DNA of 64,000 nucleotides from Gammaproteobacteria bacterium. GTDB lineage: Bacteria; Pseudomonadota; Gammaproteobacteria; UBA6429; Thiohalophilaceae. The stretch is taken from positions 186,001 to 250,000 of the forward strand of contig WGLP01000002.1 in NCBI GenBank assembly GCA_016125505.1. The letters are read 5' to 3'. The notes under the pieces are model-generated. The model was given only the letters and a program-made list of their open reading frames with translations, was not told the DNA's origin and made no database searches. This document shows, piece by piece, positions 17,525-26,503 of the stretch; the stretch's first letter is position 1, and every line of letters starts with the position of its first letter. The position numbers were made by a program, and so were the translations under genes.

Positions 17525-18466
17525 ATGATGAAAAAAATGCTTAGGTATGCCGGTTGCGCATGCATGATCGGAATGTTACTCGTAAGTTCGGCAGCATCAG
17601 CGCAGACTGCGGGTCTTAAGTTGCAAAAAATAAACAAGCACGTCTACGCCATTGTAGGGCCATACGGTAATCGTACCGCGAAAAATTTCGGCAATAACGC
17701 GACCTTCGGGTTTGTCGTGACGAACGACGGCGTGGTGCTTATCGATAGCGGTGGCAGTTATCTGGGGGCTGCCGCCATTGATAAGCTTATCAGGCAGGTG
17801 ACGGATAGCCCGGTAAAGATCGTGATTAACACCGGTGGGCAGGATCATCGCTGGCTGGGGAACGGTTATTTCAAGGCCCAAGGCGCACGCGTTCTTGCCA
17901 GCGAAGCGGCAGTGGTTGATCAGCGCGAGCGACTACAGGATCAGATGTTTATGCTGGGCAACCTGATCGGCACAAAGGCCTTGCAGGGCACAGAGGCCGT
18001 GTATGCCGATGAAACCTTCACTGAAGAGAAGACATTCACTTTCGGTGGCGTGCAGTTTGTACTGAAAAAAGTCGGCCCCGCGCATACTCCCGGCGACAGT
18101 CTCGTTTACCTGCCGCAGGATAAGATAGTCTTCAGCGGTGACGTGGTTTTTGTCGGTCGGTTATTGGGCGTGTTGCCACACTCTAACAGCCGTCACTGGG
18201 TCTCCGCGTTCGAGACCATGGCTGCACTGCAGCCGCAGGTCGTGGTACCCGGTCACGGTCCGGTGACTGATCTGGCGCAGGCACGCAAGGATACCTATGA
18301 TTATCTGGTATTCCTGCGCGAACTGGTGGGTACGTTCATGGAGAGTGGCGGCGACATTACCAGGATTGGCGCCCTGGATCAGTCACGCTTTGCCTATCTG
18401 GTGGACTATGACTCGCTCAAGGGTCGTAACGCCCAGCAGGTGTACCAGGCGATGGAATGGGAGTAG
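17525..18466 (+). CDS. Exported MBL-fold protein with altered metal motif
   Basis: Metallo-beta-lactamase-fold protein of ~313 residues with a signal peptide ending SSAASAQ. The start is one of a GTG-ATG-ATG cluster. The first metal motif, normally NTHxHxDHxxGN, reads NTGGQDHRWLGN: both histidines of HxH are Gly and Gln and the register of DH is shifted. Later ligand positions remain (GPAHTPGDS, FSGDVVF, PGHGPVTD). The domain resembles the SoxH-like/quinoprotein-associated periplasmic MBL proteins found in sulfur and methylotroph bacteria. It may bind one metal or be a non-hydrolytic binding protein. The motif is within sound, well-coded sequence, so a sequencing error is unlikely. Confidence 0.85.
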   Translation: MMKKMLRYAGCACMIGMLLVSSAASAQTAGLKLQKINKHVYAIVGPYGNRTAKNFGNNATFGFVVTNDGVVLIDSGGSYLGAAAIDKLIRQVTDSPVKIVINTGGQDHRWLGNGYFKAQGARVLASEAAVVDQRERLQDQMFMLGNLIGTKALQGTEAVYADETFTEEKTFTFGGVQFVLKKVGPAHTPGDSLVYLPQDKIVFSGDVVFVGRLLGVLPHSNSRHWVSAFETMAALQPQVVVPGHGPVTDLAQARKDTYDYLVFLRELVGTFMESGGDITRIGALDQSRFAYLVDYDSLKGRNAQQVYQAMEWE

Positions 18467-18471
18467 CTAAT

Positions 18472-18744
18472 TCAATAACTGGCATAGGCATTATCGACAT
18501 AACAATAAAGCCATTGTTCTCCCGGTTCCGCTGAGGCAATCACCGGATGACCTGTTGACTGTGCATGTTTGCTCGCATGTTTGTTGATGGAACTATCGCA
18601 ACAGAGTGTCACGCCGCAGCTCTGGCAGGTCCGCAGATGTACCCATTCATCACCGCTTTTTACGCATTCTTCACATTCGTAGCTTTTTGCCGTTTTGATG
18701 TTGTCCAAGGCCGTGAGATGTTTACATACTGATTGTGTGTTCAT
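18472..18744 (-). CDS. UBP-type zinc-finger protein
   Basis: A 90-residue protein consisting of one ZnF-UBP domain. Ligands are visible in CKHL, CEECVKSGDEWVHLRTCQSCG, CCD and HASKHAQSTGHPV. CAGGAG before MNTQSVCKHL supports this start. In eukaryotes this domain binds the C-terminal Gly-Gly of ubiquitin; bacterial stand-alone copies are common and of unknown role. It is convergent with the MBL-fold gene, with six bases between them. Confidence 0.93.
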   Translation of the reverse strand: MNTQSVCKHLTALDNIKTAKSYECEECVKSGDEWVHLRTCQSCGVTLCCDSSINKHASKHAQSTGHPVIASAEPGEQWLYCYVDNAYASY

Positions 18745-18938
18745 TTGCGGCTCCTGGAGTAGAGGTTGTCTGCACATGCCTGTCCTCTGTAAGCATAGCG
18801 GGCTTTAGCGGTTTGCAAAGACGTAAGGCCGGTATGGGTTTAGTCGGACACTGGACGCGGCCAGGTCAATAACGCGCTGGCACTCGCGGTTGAAATATGC
18901 AATCGTCGCATAAGTAAAATCTCGAGGTTGATATATTA

Positions 18939-19856
18939 ATGAGTGTCGAAAATCGGTCTGAGCCAGAGTCGCGCGCGCAAGCGGGTAGCTGCGATGCGAT
19001 CGAACTGATGATCTATCCGAAGGAACACGATCTCGGTGGATTTTCCGTGAGACGCGCATTACCCAACGGGCATAAACGCATGATCGGCCCCTGGGTCTTT
19101 TTCGATCATATGGGGCCGGCCACATTCGCAGCCGGTGAGGGCATAGATGTAAGGCCGCATCCGCATATCAATCTTGCGACAGTCACGTATTTATTCGAAG
19201 GCGAGATGTTGCATCGCGACTCGCTCGGGAACGAAATGGTCATCCTGCCGGGTGAGATCAATCTAATGGTGGCAGGCAGGGGAATCGTACATTCGGAACG
19301 ACAGCGAGCGGAAGTCAAGGCTAAACCCCATGTCCTTGAGGGCCTGCAGCTCTGGTTGGCTCTCCCGGAGCAGGATGAAGAAATGGCGCCCGAGTTCCAC
19401 CATTACAGTAGCGAATCGATTCCCCAGGTTGAGGTGGATTCCGTTTTCATGCGCGTATTGATTGGCACGGCTTATGGCGTGCAATCGCCGGTGAAGACAT
19501 TTGCCAGGACCTTGTATATCGAGGCGAGAATGAAGGCAGGCCAGCGCCTTGTGTTACCAAGCGATATCGATGAACTGGGGTTATATGTTCTGGAGGGAGA
19601 GCTCATGGCCAAGACGGATGTCATTAATCAATACGCCATGGCTGTGTTGCGGACAGGACACGATATCGAAGTGCGGGCCGTCAGGGATACTCAACTCGCT
19701 ATCATCGGTGGCGAGCGTTTACCGGCGCGGCATATCTGGTGGAACTTTGTTTCTAGCCGTCAGGAACGTATTGAACAGGCCAAGCAGGACTGGACGTCCG
19801 GTGTCTTCCCGAAGATCCCGGGCGACGCTGTGGAATTTATCCCCCTTCCGGAATAA
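18939..19856 (+). CDS. Pirin family protein
   Basis: A 305-residue bicupin. The N-terminal cupin carries the metal-binding residues in RPHPHINLATVTYLF and GEMLHRDSLGN, with VAGRGIVHSER nearby. Bacterial pirins act variously as quercetinases or redox-linked regulators; iron is the usual metal. The C-terminal domain ends in a conserved IWWNFVSSRQERIEQAKQDW. No partner gene is evident, so the specific role is open. Confidence 0.95.
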   Translation: MSVENRSEPESRAQAGSCDAIELMIYPKEHDLGGFSVRRALPNGHKRMIGPWVFFDHMGPATFAAGEGIDVRPHPHINLATVTYLFEGEMLHRDSLGNEMVILPGEINLMVAGRGIVHSERQRAEVKAKPHVLEGLQLWLALPEQDEEMAPEFHHYSSESIPQVEVDSVFMRVLIGTAYGVQSPVKTFARTLYIEARMKAGQRLVLPSDIDELGLYVLEGELMAKTDVINQYAMAVLRTGHDIEVRAVRDTQLAIIGGERLPARHIWWNFVSSRQERIEQAKQDWTSGVFPKIPGDAVEFIPLPE

Positions 19857-19927
19857 TAGCGCCTTAACAAAACGGGCGCGCTCATCGCAATCGCCGTTTT
19901 GGCGAGTGTGCCGGCCTGAGATGAGAC

Positions 19928-20332
19928 TTATTGCACGTGGTTTTTCCTGAGCAGCTCCGAATAACCCATATCTTCTTTCAGAATATGATTATTCAGCCAG
20001 GTCTTCAGAAACTGCATCAGCTCGTCGGAGACATCAAAGCCCGGGGTGTCAGCTTCCTGTTTTAGCGCAAACAGCTTCTTCTCGATCCTTCGGTGCGATT
20101 CCTTGTGTTCCTCGGTCAAGGCATATTGATTCCCGGAAAACAATCCTTCCTCGTAGACGAAATGCGCCTGGGCGTAATTGATGACTTTTTTCAGCACGGC
20201 CTTACCCGCCGAGGGGCCGGCACCCTTTGCCATGGCCTCGTGTAATTCGTTTATCAGGGCAATCAAGACCTTATGCTGGCGGTCGATGGAGGGGACACCA
20301 ACGGACAATTGTTCGTTCCATTCGTAAAACAT
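19928..20332 (-). CDS. Bacteriohemerythrin
   Basis: A 134-residue single-domain hemerythrin, the usual length. Diiron ligands are seen in order: His in DRQHKVL, His/Glu in HFVYEE, the pair in HKESH, and His/Asp in HILKED. It binds oxygen reversibly and may store or deliver O2 to membrane oxidases or act in oxygen sensing. It lies next to NADH dehydrogenase II on the other strand. The ribosome site is weak. Confidence 0.95.
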   Translation of the reverse strand: MFYEWNEQLSVGVPSIDRQHKVLIALINELHEAMAKGAGPSAGKAVLKKVINYAQAHFVYEEGLFSGNQYALTEEHKESHRRIEKKLFALKQEADTPGFDVSDELMQFLKTWLNNHILKEDMGYSELLRKNHVQ

Positions 20333-20527
20333 AGACAGTACTTTATCGTGGTTGACCAGGTATTAGTCGTTCAAATCCCGGCTGACTTTAATCGGCGGCA
20401 TGTTTATGTTCCCGGGATGGAAATCAGTTTGCATATGCCGGAAGTAAATTGCTCGATATCCTCTTCAGGTCGTGGCGCGGCGCTGGGTATAATGCCTCGA
20501 ATCCATCCTTAAATAACGCGGTACGGC

Positions 20528-21841
20528 ATGGAAACACAAAAACACCAGATCATCATCGTCGGCGGCGGCGCTGCCGGACTCGAACTCGCCACGGCATTAG
20601 GCAGGAAACTCGGCAACAAGGGCCTAGCCGATGTCATCCTGATTGATGCCAGCCGAACGCATATCTGGAAACCGCTGTTGCACGAGGTTGCCGCCGGGAC
20701 CCTGGATTCCGCGGAGGATGAGCTGGAGTACCTGGCGCAGGCGCGGTGGAGTCATTTTCGTTATCGTCTTGGCCGTATGGTCGGGCTCGATCGGGAGCGG
20801 CGTGAAGTCTGTATTGCCGCGACGTATAACGATGAGGGCAACGAGATTATCCCGGAACGTCGTTTCCGTTACGACACACTTGTGATAGCCGTGGGCAGTC
20901 TCAGTAATGACTTTGGGATCCCGGGGGTGAAGGAACATTGCCTGTTTCTCGATACGACGGCCCAGGCCGAACGCTTCCAGAAGAAATTGCTGGATTGCAT
21001 GCTGAAGGCGCACACCCAGGCGAAGCCCATTATTGAAGGCCAGCTCGACCTGGCAATCGTCGGTGCCGGCGCCACCGGCGTGGAACTTGCCGCGCAGCTC
21101 CACCACGTGACGCGTCAGCTCTCCGCTTATGGACTCGACAGCATTGATCCGGATAAACACATGCAGCTGCATGTGATCGAGGCGGGGCCGCGGATTTTAC
21201 CTGCCTTGCCGACGCGTTTGTCGCTGGCGGCGGAAAATGAATTACGGCGACTCGGTGTCACCGTGCATACAAACAAGCGCGTGGTTGAAGTCACAGCGGC
21301 GGGGATCGTCACCGCCGAAGGCGACGTGATTCCTGCCGCCATTAAAGTCTGGGCAGCCGGTATCAAGGCCCCGGACTTCCTCAAGGATATCGCCGGTCTG
21401 GAGACCAACCGGATCAACCAGCTGGTGGTCAGGCGCAATCTGCAAACCACTCGCGACGAGAATATTTTTGCTATCGGTGACTGTGCGGCCTGTCCTCTGG
21501 ATGATAAAGGCAATAATGTGCCGCCACGCGCACAGGCGGCACACCAGCAGGCATCCATCCTCGCGAGGTCGATCCGGCGTCGCCTCAAGGGACAGCTTCC
21601 ACTGGACTATACCTATCGCGACTACGGGTCCCTGGTGGCGTTGGGGCGCTATAGCACGGTCGGGAATCTGATGGGAGGACTTGTCGGTAGCATGATGATT
21701 TCCGGGTACATTGCCCGCTTTGTCTATCTCTCGCTGTATAAGATGCACCAGGCTGCGCTTTATGGCTGGCCGCGGGCCATTCTCATTACGTTGCTGCATA
21801 TCCTGCGCCGGGGTATCGATCCGCAAATCAAGCTTCACTGA
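20528..21841 (+). CDS. ndh: Type II NADH dehydrogenase
   Basis: A 437-residue NDH-2. There are two dinucleotide-binding motifs (IIIVGGGAAGLELA at residues 8-21 and LAIVGAGATGVELA around 180) and the quinone/FAD-proximal motif NIFAIGDCA followed by VPPRAQAAHQQ. A hydrophobic C-terminal region (YIARFVYLSLYKMHQAALYGW) anchors it peripherally to the inner membrane. It oxidises NADH and reduces quinone without proton pumping. It is divergent from hemerythrin. Confidence 0.95.
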   Translation: METQKHQIIIVGGGAAGLELATALGRKLGNKGLADVILIDASRTHIWKPLLHEVAAGTLDSAEDELEYLAQARWSHFRYRLGRMVGLDRERREVCIAATYNDEGNEIIPERRFRYDTLVIAVGSLSNDFGIPGVKEHCLFLDTTAQAERFQKKLLDCMLKAHTQAKPIIEGQLDLAIVGAGATGVELAAQLHHVTRQLSAYGLDSIDPDKHMQLHVIEAGPRILPALPTRLSLAAENELRRLGVTVHTNKRVVEVTAAGIVTAEGDVIPAAIKVWAAGIKAPDFLKDIAGLETNRINQLVVRRNLQTTRDENIFAIGDCAACPLDDKGNNVPPRAQAAHQQASILARSIRRRLKGQLPLDYTYRDYGSLVALGRYSTVGNLMGGLVGSMMISGYIARFVYLSLYKMHQAALYGWPRAILITLLHILRRGIDPQIKLH

Positions 21842-22111
21842 TGTGCGGCATGCGGCCTTCGCCGCACGTTCAGGGTGAATGTCAGCGCGCAAAGCGCCGT
21901 GATTGTGTTTACGCGAATCGCCAAATCCGGGATTTCAGTCTGATTTGCCCAGGCACCGCCATGAAATTACGTGCAGGTAGCACGGGTCGTATATACTAAA
22001 CTGATGGTTGGTAGTGGACTTGCGCAGCGTTGGAGTACGGAGGCTGGCCGGGGCAAGGCAGGGATGTGATTACGCCGGGATATTTTGGTTTGACCTTGAA
22101 TCGGGATTGCC

Positions 22112-22750
22112 GTGCTCAAAATACTTATCGTCGACGATCATGCCCTGTTTCGCGAAGGCCTCGCGCACGTTCTGCATGGTCTGGGTGAAGAGACGATTAT
22201 CCTTGAGGCCGGCAATGTTGATCGTGCCGTCCAGGATGCTGCCGCACACCCCGAGCTCGATCTCGTCCTGTTGGATCTGAACATGCCTGGCCAGGATGGC
22301 TTTACCGCGCTGGATATTTTTACCCGGCAATATCCCGCCTTGCCAATCGTGATCCTGTCGGCGTCCACGCACAGGAGCGATATTCAGCGTTGCCTGGATG
22401 CCGGCGCATTAGGCTATATCCCCAAAGACACCACCAGCACGGTCATGATTAACGCCATTCGCCTGGTGTTATCCGGCGGTATCTATACGCCACCCAGTCT
22501 GGTACAGGTTGAGGATGAGACGGCGGACTCCGCGGAGACGAATGGCAACGGTCTTACCCCGCGCCAGATGCAGGTACTGCACCTGCTGGTGCAGGGTTGC
22601 TCGAATAAGGAGATCGCCGCTGAGATGGCGCTGGCCGAGGCCACGATCAAGATGCACATCTCGTCGATACTCAAGAGCCTGGGGGTGAGCAATCGTACCC
22701 AGGCCGCCATGGCGGCTGAAAAGCTTGGCCTGGTGACGACAAGAAACTGA
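22112..22750 (+). CDS. NarL/LuxR-family response regulator
   Basis: A 212-residue two-domain regulator starting at GTG. The receiver domain has VDDH, phosphoacceptor Asp55 (VLLDLNMPG) and Lys in YIPKDT. The C-terminal LuxR helix-turn-helix is LTPRQMQVLHLLVQGCSNKE, then MHISSILKSLGVSNRTQA. It ends four bases before the stop of the convergent hybrid histidine kinase gene, its likely partner. Candidate targets are the inverted-repeat sites upstream of that kinase and of the lipoprotein operon. Confidence 0.95.
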   Translation: MLKILIVDDHALFREGLAHVLHGLGEETIILEAGNVDRAVQDAAAHPELDLVLLDLNMPGQDGFTALDIFTRQYPALPIVILSASTHRSDIQRCLDAGALGYIPKDTTSTVMINAIRLVLSGGIYTPPSLVQVEDETADSAETNGNGLTPRQMQVLHLLVQGCSNKEIAAEMALAEATIKMHISSILKSLGVSNRTQAAMAAEKLGLVTTRN

Positions 22751-22754
22751 GAGC

Positions 22755-24542
22755 CTAAGCCCCCTTGGTTGAAAGATTTCTGCTTTTGTGCAATTGGACG
22801 TTGCGCAGGAAAGTGCGCAGTTTTACCGGCGCCACCGGTTTATGCAAAACCTGGAACCCGCTGTTATTGACTTCACGCAAGCGTTCGGCGGCGATATCGC
22901 CGGTCACGATCAGCGACGGGATATCCGTCGTATATTCGGCATGAATCTTCTTGATGGTTTCAACACCGGTCTGGTTTTCGCGCAGACGATAATCGGCAAT
23001 GATGCCGTCCGGTGGTCGGTCCTGTTGCTTGAGTAAAGTGAGCGCCTCCTGCGTCTCGGCGGCACAGATCACATCACAGCCCCAGGTTTCCAGCAGTGTC
23101 TGGGTGCCTTCCCTGACGCTGGCCTCGTCATCAATGACGATCACCAGAACCTTTTCCCTGGGCAGCGGAGATTTCTCCACCGGTTGCGGCGCTGATAAGG
23201 CGTCGACGGATTGGCTGGAAAGGTCTACCGTGATGGAGAAGGACGAACCCTGGCCAAGCCGGGAGGTCACGTCGAATGGGTGATCGAGCAGCCGGGCGGT
23301 ACGTTGCACGATGGCGAGGCCAAGCCCCAGGCCTTTACTGCGATCGCGCTCCGGGTTGTTGAGCTGATGAAATTCTTCAAAGATGGCATCAAGTTCCTCC
23401 GCAGGAATACCCTGTCCGGTATCGACAACACTGATCTTGATCCCGTTGCCGACGGGTTCACAGGCGACCTGCACGCCGCCTTTATTGGTATAACGGATCG
23501 CATTGGCAATATAGTTGCGCAGTATCTGCTCCAGCAGGTTCGGATCCGTGAAGACAAACGCCCGGGTATCTGGCCAGCTTATCTTTAATCCTTTTTCGCT
23601 GGCCTGCGGCGTGAAATCATTGGCCAGCTTGTCAAACATCGGCTGCAGGGCGAAGTGTGTTTTCTCCGCGATCATCATGCCTGCCTCCAGCCGCGAAATA
23701 TCCAGCAAGGCATTGAACAGGCTCTGCAAGGCATGCACGGATGCCTTGATTTGATCCACGACACGCCGCACCTTCGGATACTGAATCGATTCGTCCAGTA
23801 CCGAGGTAAACAGGGTCAGGGCATGCAAGGGCTGGCGCAGGTCATGACTGGCGGCGGCGAGGAAACGTGTCTTGGCGACATTGGCGTGTTCCGCTTCCTC
23901 TTTTTGCTCGCGCAGTTGATCGACAAGGTCCAGATTTTCAAATCGCAACAGAAGTGATTGCTTGATTGCGCGGTTGATGTTGATGGCGAAATAAGACAGG
24001 GCCGCGGTATACGCAATGATCATCAGGGCCAGCGCGAAATGAATCTGTTCGTCGGTAAATAATAATTGCGGAATCACCGGGATCAGACTTGCCGGGAAGT
24101 AGGCAAAAAAGGCCGGCAGGTACGTCGTCAACGAGGAGATGGCGCCGGCACCCATGCCGACGATGACGCTCAACAAAAAAATCTGATAGACCTGATCGTT
24201 TTCCGGAAAAAGAAATACGCCGCCGACACCCCAGGACAATCCGGTCAAACCGGAGCCGATGACAAAATATAAGGCGAAACGCCGAATCCGCGCCGGCGTA
24301 AAATAACGCTGGTAATGCATATAACTGATGATGCGCAGCAGGAACAGGAACACCATCAGGCCTAACCAGAGGTTCAGCCGGGATCGTGGCACCTTGTCAG
24401 ACAGGCCATAGACCAGGGCCAGGCTGACTGTCAGGTTGACGATCGCAATCGGCAGCAGGCTGCGATACATAATGCGTATCTGCTCGACAAGCACCTGTTG
24501 GTCCATTGCCTTGCTGGTTATTGTGTTCATGCGCAGCATCAT
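22755..24542 (-). CDS. Hybrid sensor histidine kinase/response regulator
   Basis: About 595 residues. I set the start at the ATG-ATG pair near MMLRMNTITSK; an in-frame extension to 24659 would cover the upstream inverted repeat and is less likely. Six transmembrane segments (~25-200) form the sensor, then a short coiled coil leads to the phosphorylated His (AAASHDLRQPLHAL), an ATPase domain (NAIRYTNKGG, DTGQGIP, GLGLGLAIV) and a C-terminal receiver with Asp in GIIADYRL and Lys in LHKPV. There is no PAS domain, so the signal is probably sensed in the membrane. It is convergent with the NarL-type regulator. Confidence 0.92.
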   Translation of the reverse strand: MMLRMNTITSKAMDQQVLVEQIRIMYRSLLPIAIVNLTVSLALVYGLSDKVPRSRLNLWLGLMVFLFLLRIISYMHYQRYFTPARIRRFALYFVIGSGLTGLSWGVGGVFLFPENDQVYQIFLLSVIVGMGAGAISSLTTYLPAFFAYFPASLIPVIPQLLFTDEQIHFALALMIIAYTAALSYFAININRAIKQSLLLRFENLDLVDQLREQKEEAEHANVAKTRFLAAASHDLRQPLHALTLFTSVLDESIQYPKVRRVVDQIKASVHALQSLFNALLDISRLEAGMMIAEKTHFALQPMFDKLANDFTPQASEKGLKISWPDTRAFVFTDPNLLEQILRNYIANAIRYTNKGGVQVACEPVGNGIKISVVDTGQGIPAEELDAIFEEFHQLNNPERDRSKGLGLGLAIVQRTARLLDHPFDVTSRLGQGSSFSITVDLSSQSVDALSAPQPVEKSPLPREKVLVIVIDDEASVREGTQTLLETWGCDVICAAETQEALTLLKQQDRPPDGIIADYRLRENQTGVETIKKIHAEYTTDIPSLIVTGDIAAERLREVNNSGFQVLHKPVAPVKLRTFLRNVQLHKSRNLSTKGA

Positions 24543-24590
24543 ACTATATCCGGATACGATTACCGCATGCGTATCAAGCAGCGCATACCG

Positions 24591-24624
24591 ACGAAAGTAT
24601 GGGGCTGCCGACTTTCGTCTAATG
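24591..24624. promoter_or_regulatory. Perfect inverted repeat upstream of the hybrid kinase
   Basis: ACGAAAGT (24591-24598) and ACTTTCGT (24611-24618) are exact complements separated by 12 bases and followed by CTAATG. The core GTATGGGG-TGC-CCGACTTT is shared with the motif at 3.9 kb. Placement 49 bases before the kinase start suggests an operator, possibly autoregulatory. Confidence 0.5.
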
Positions 24625-24659
24625 GAGAAGAGTTGATGTCCATGTGAAGACACCGGCAA

Positions 24660-25155
24660 ACACTGCGGGTTACAACGAATCCGTAACCGCCCTAATCGTG
24701 TTCACTGCATTGGATACGGAATGTTGGGTTTTCCGTTTGACCTGAGCGTGTCCGATAGCGGCAACGCCGCCACGGTTGCAAATGGGGCGGCTGGTGGCCT
24801 GCTCGGGAACGGCAATTCGAGCGGCAATGGCGCCACCGGCGACAGCCGGTTCAGTGCCTTCAGCCTGAACCCGGCATCGGCCGGCAGTAATGGGCGTGGA
24901 GGCCGGTGGTGGAGGGGCGGTAAGGGTGGCCTGGCCGGACGATGGGGCCCCTGGCACCCGGGGATGGACGGGGCAGGCGGCCAGAGGAATTTCTGCTTTT
25001 TCGGGTTACGGATCCGCTCGCCAGGGCATAGTCGGGCAGGGCGTTATCCCTCCCGCAGAAATTTCGTTTCCGCGCGCGCGGCGGACTGAACTCTCGGCGG
25101 TTTCACCTGTCTTCCACCTGCTTTTGATCTGCGTGTCTTTTCATTCAAAACCCGG
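24660..25155. other. Gene-poor region with low-complexity GC-rich sequence
   Basis: About 500 bases with no confident gene. The centre is rich in GGC/GCC repeats and both strands stay open by chance (a Gly-rich frame forward, an Ala/Pro-rich one in reverse), without ribosome sites. GAATTTCTGC (24987-24996) and GCAGAAATTTC (25055-25065) form an inverted repeat that could cap a structured transcript. Confidence 0.4.
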
Positions 25156-26163
25156 ATGCGTTATAACATCACCATGTCGCCTGCCATCAGATACCAACCC
25201 CTTGCCATCTTCGTGCTGCTCCTGGCGGCCAGGTCCGCCTTTGCGCAATTGTTTTTATTGCCGCCAGAGGGGGAAGACATGGTCGGTGCCATTCGCTATA
25301 CCGAGGCGACCCACGCGGACACCTTGCTCGACATTGCCCGGCGGAACGATCTGGGTTACGAGGAAATCCGGCAGGCAAATCCGAATGTCGATACCTGGCT
25401 ACCGGGGGAAGGCACGCGCGTGGTGTTACCCATGCGTTTCCTGCTGCCGGATGCGCCGCGCAAAGGCATTGTGATTAATGTCGCCGAGATGCGACTGTAT
25501 TACTACCCCAAACCCAAACCCGGTCAGGCGGCCCTGGTCCAGACCTATCCTATCAGTGTCGGTCGTGCCAACTGGAGCACGCCGATTACGGAAACGCGTG
25601 TCACAGCAAAGATTACCGACCCGGTCTGGTACCCGACGGAATCCATCCGCGCCGAACACGCCGCCGACGGCGACCCCTTGCCAAAGAGTGTGGCCGCGGG
25701 CGACGACAATCCGCTGGGTCGGTTCGCCTTACGCCTGAGCCTTGCCGACTACCTGATCCACGGCACGAATAAGGCCTTCGGGATCGGCATGCAGGTAACC
25801 CATGGTTGCATCCGTCTGTATCCGGAAGACATTTCTTACCTGTTTGAAAATGTTCCGGTGGGTACACCGGTGCGTATTGTGAATCAGCCGTACAAGACCG
25901 GCTGGCATAACGGTCAGCTCTATCTGGAAGTCCATCCGTTATTGGAAGGCGCCAAAGAGGAGAACCGTCAAAACAAGACGCCGGTCGTGCAAGCCTTGAT
26001 CGCCGCAACCAGTAACCGTCCGCAGTATCCTGTCGACTGGCATAAAGTCGAAGTCATGGCACTGGAACGCAAAGGGTTACCGGAGGCGGTGGGGCCGTCA
26101 ATCGCGGTTGCCGAAGAGGCCTCGGCGCGTGACAACCTGCAGGGAGTCGCGCCGACGCCCTGA
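25156..26163 (+). CDS. L,D-transpeptidase (YkuD), LdtA/B/C type
   Basis: A 335-residue periplasmic enzyme with a signal peptide ending AFAQ; ATG at 25174 is an alternative start. Residues ~50-95 are LysM-like (THADTLLDIARRNDLGYEEI). The YkuD domain follows with the catalytic HGTNKAFGIG, then THGCIRLYPED (Cys nucleophile). Length and layout match ErfK/YbiS/YcfS, which attach Braun lipoprotein to peptidoglycan, or 3-3 crosslink enzymes. The neighbouring convergent gene encodes an Lpp-like lipoprotein ending in Lys, which supports the anchoring role. Confidence 0.94.
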   Translation: MRYNITMSPAIRYQPLAIFVLLLAARSAFAQLFLLPPEGEDMVGAIRYTEATHADTLLDIARRNDLGYEEIRQANPNVDTWLPGEGTRVVLPMRFLLPDAPRKGIVINVAEMRLYYYPKPKPGQAALVQTYPISVGRANWSTPITETRVTAKITDPVWYPTESIRAEHAADGDPLPKSVAAGDDNPLGRFALRLSLADYLIHGTNKAFGIGMQVTHGCIRLYPEDISYLFENVPVGTPVRIVNQPYKTGWHNGQLYLEVHPLLEGAKEENRQNKTPVVQALIAATSNRPQYPVDWHKVEVMALERKGLPEAVGPSIAVAEEASARDNLQGVAPTP

Positions 26164-26189
26164 ACAGGCGCCGGCGCAGATAAACGAAA

Positions 26190-26432
26190 TTACTTGTTCA
26201 TGGATTTCTTGAAAGCGCGGTCAATCTTGTTATTGGCTTCGTTAGCTGTTTGCAGTGCCTGATTCGCGGTGTTCTGCGCTTCAGCGGCAGCCTTCTTGGC
26301 TTCATCGGCGCTTTGTTGTGCCGCGGCGGCCATCGCCTTTACTTCATCGTACTGTTGGGTGTTGGTCGCACAACCTGCGGTCAATGCAATCGCAACCGCC
26401 ACGGGTGCTAATTTAAATAAGTTCCTGTTCAT
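26190..26432 (-). CDS. Lpp/OprI-type alanine-zipper lipoprotein
   Basis: An 80-residue protein with a lipoprotein signal (lipobox TAGC) and then a heptad alanine zipper (AAAAQQSADEAKKAAAEAQ, and so on). It ends in KSMNK with a C-terminal lysine, the residue that Lpp uses to bond to peptidoglycan. AGGAGG precedes the start. It is a structural outer-membrane-to-cell-wall tether. Two L,D-transpeptidase genes flank it, one on each side, and are candidate partners. OprI is the closest family type by eye. Confidence 0.93.
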   Translation of the reverse strand: MNRNLFKLAPVAVAIALTAGCATNTQQYDEVKAMAAAAQQSADEAKKAAAEAQNTANQALQTANEANNKIDRAFKKSMNK

Positions 26433-26503
26433 ACCGCCTCCTTGTTGGAATGCTGCGTTAGTTACGTCGGGAAAATTATCTGCTGTGAATACAACAGTTG
26501 TGG

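Noticed and set aside
24721-25089. Glycine-rich forward ORF and an Ala/Pro-rich reverse ORF in the same stretch
   Set aside because: No ribosome sites, low complexity, and mutually overlapping frames; likely chance openness of GC-rich DNA.
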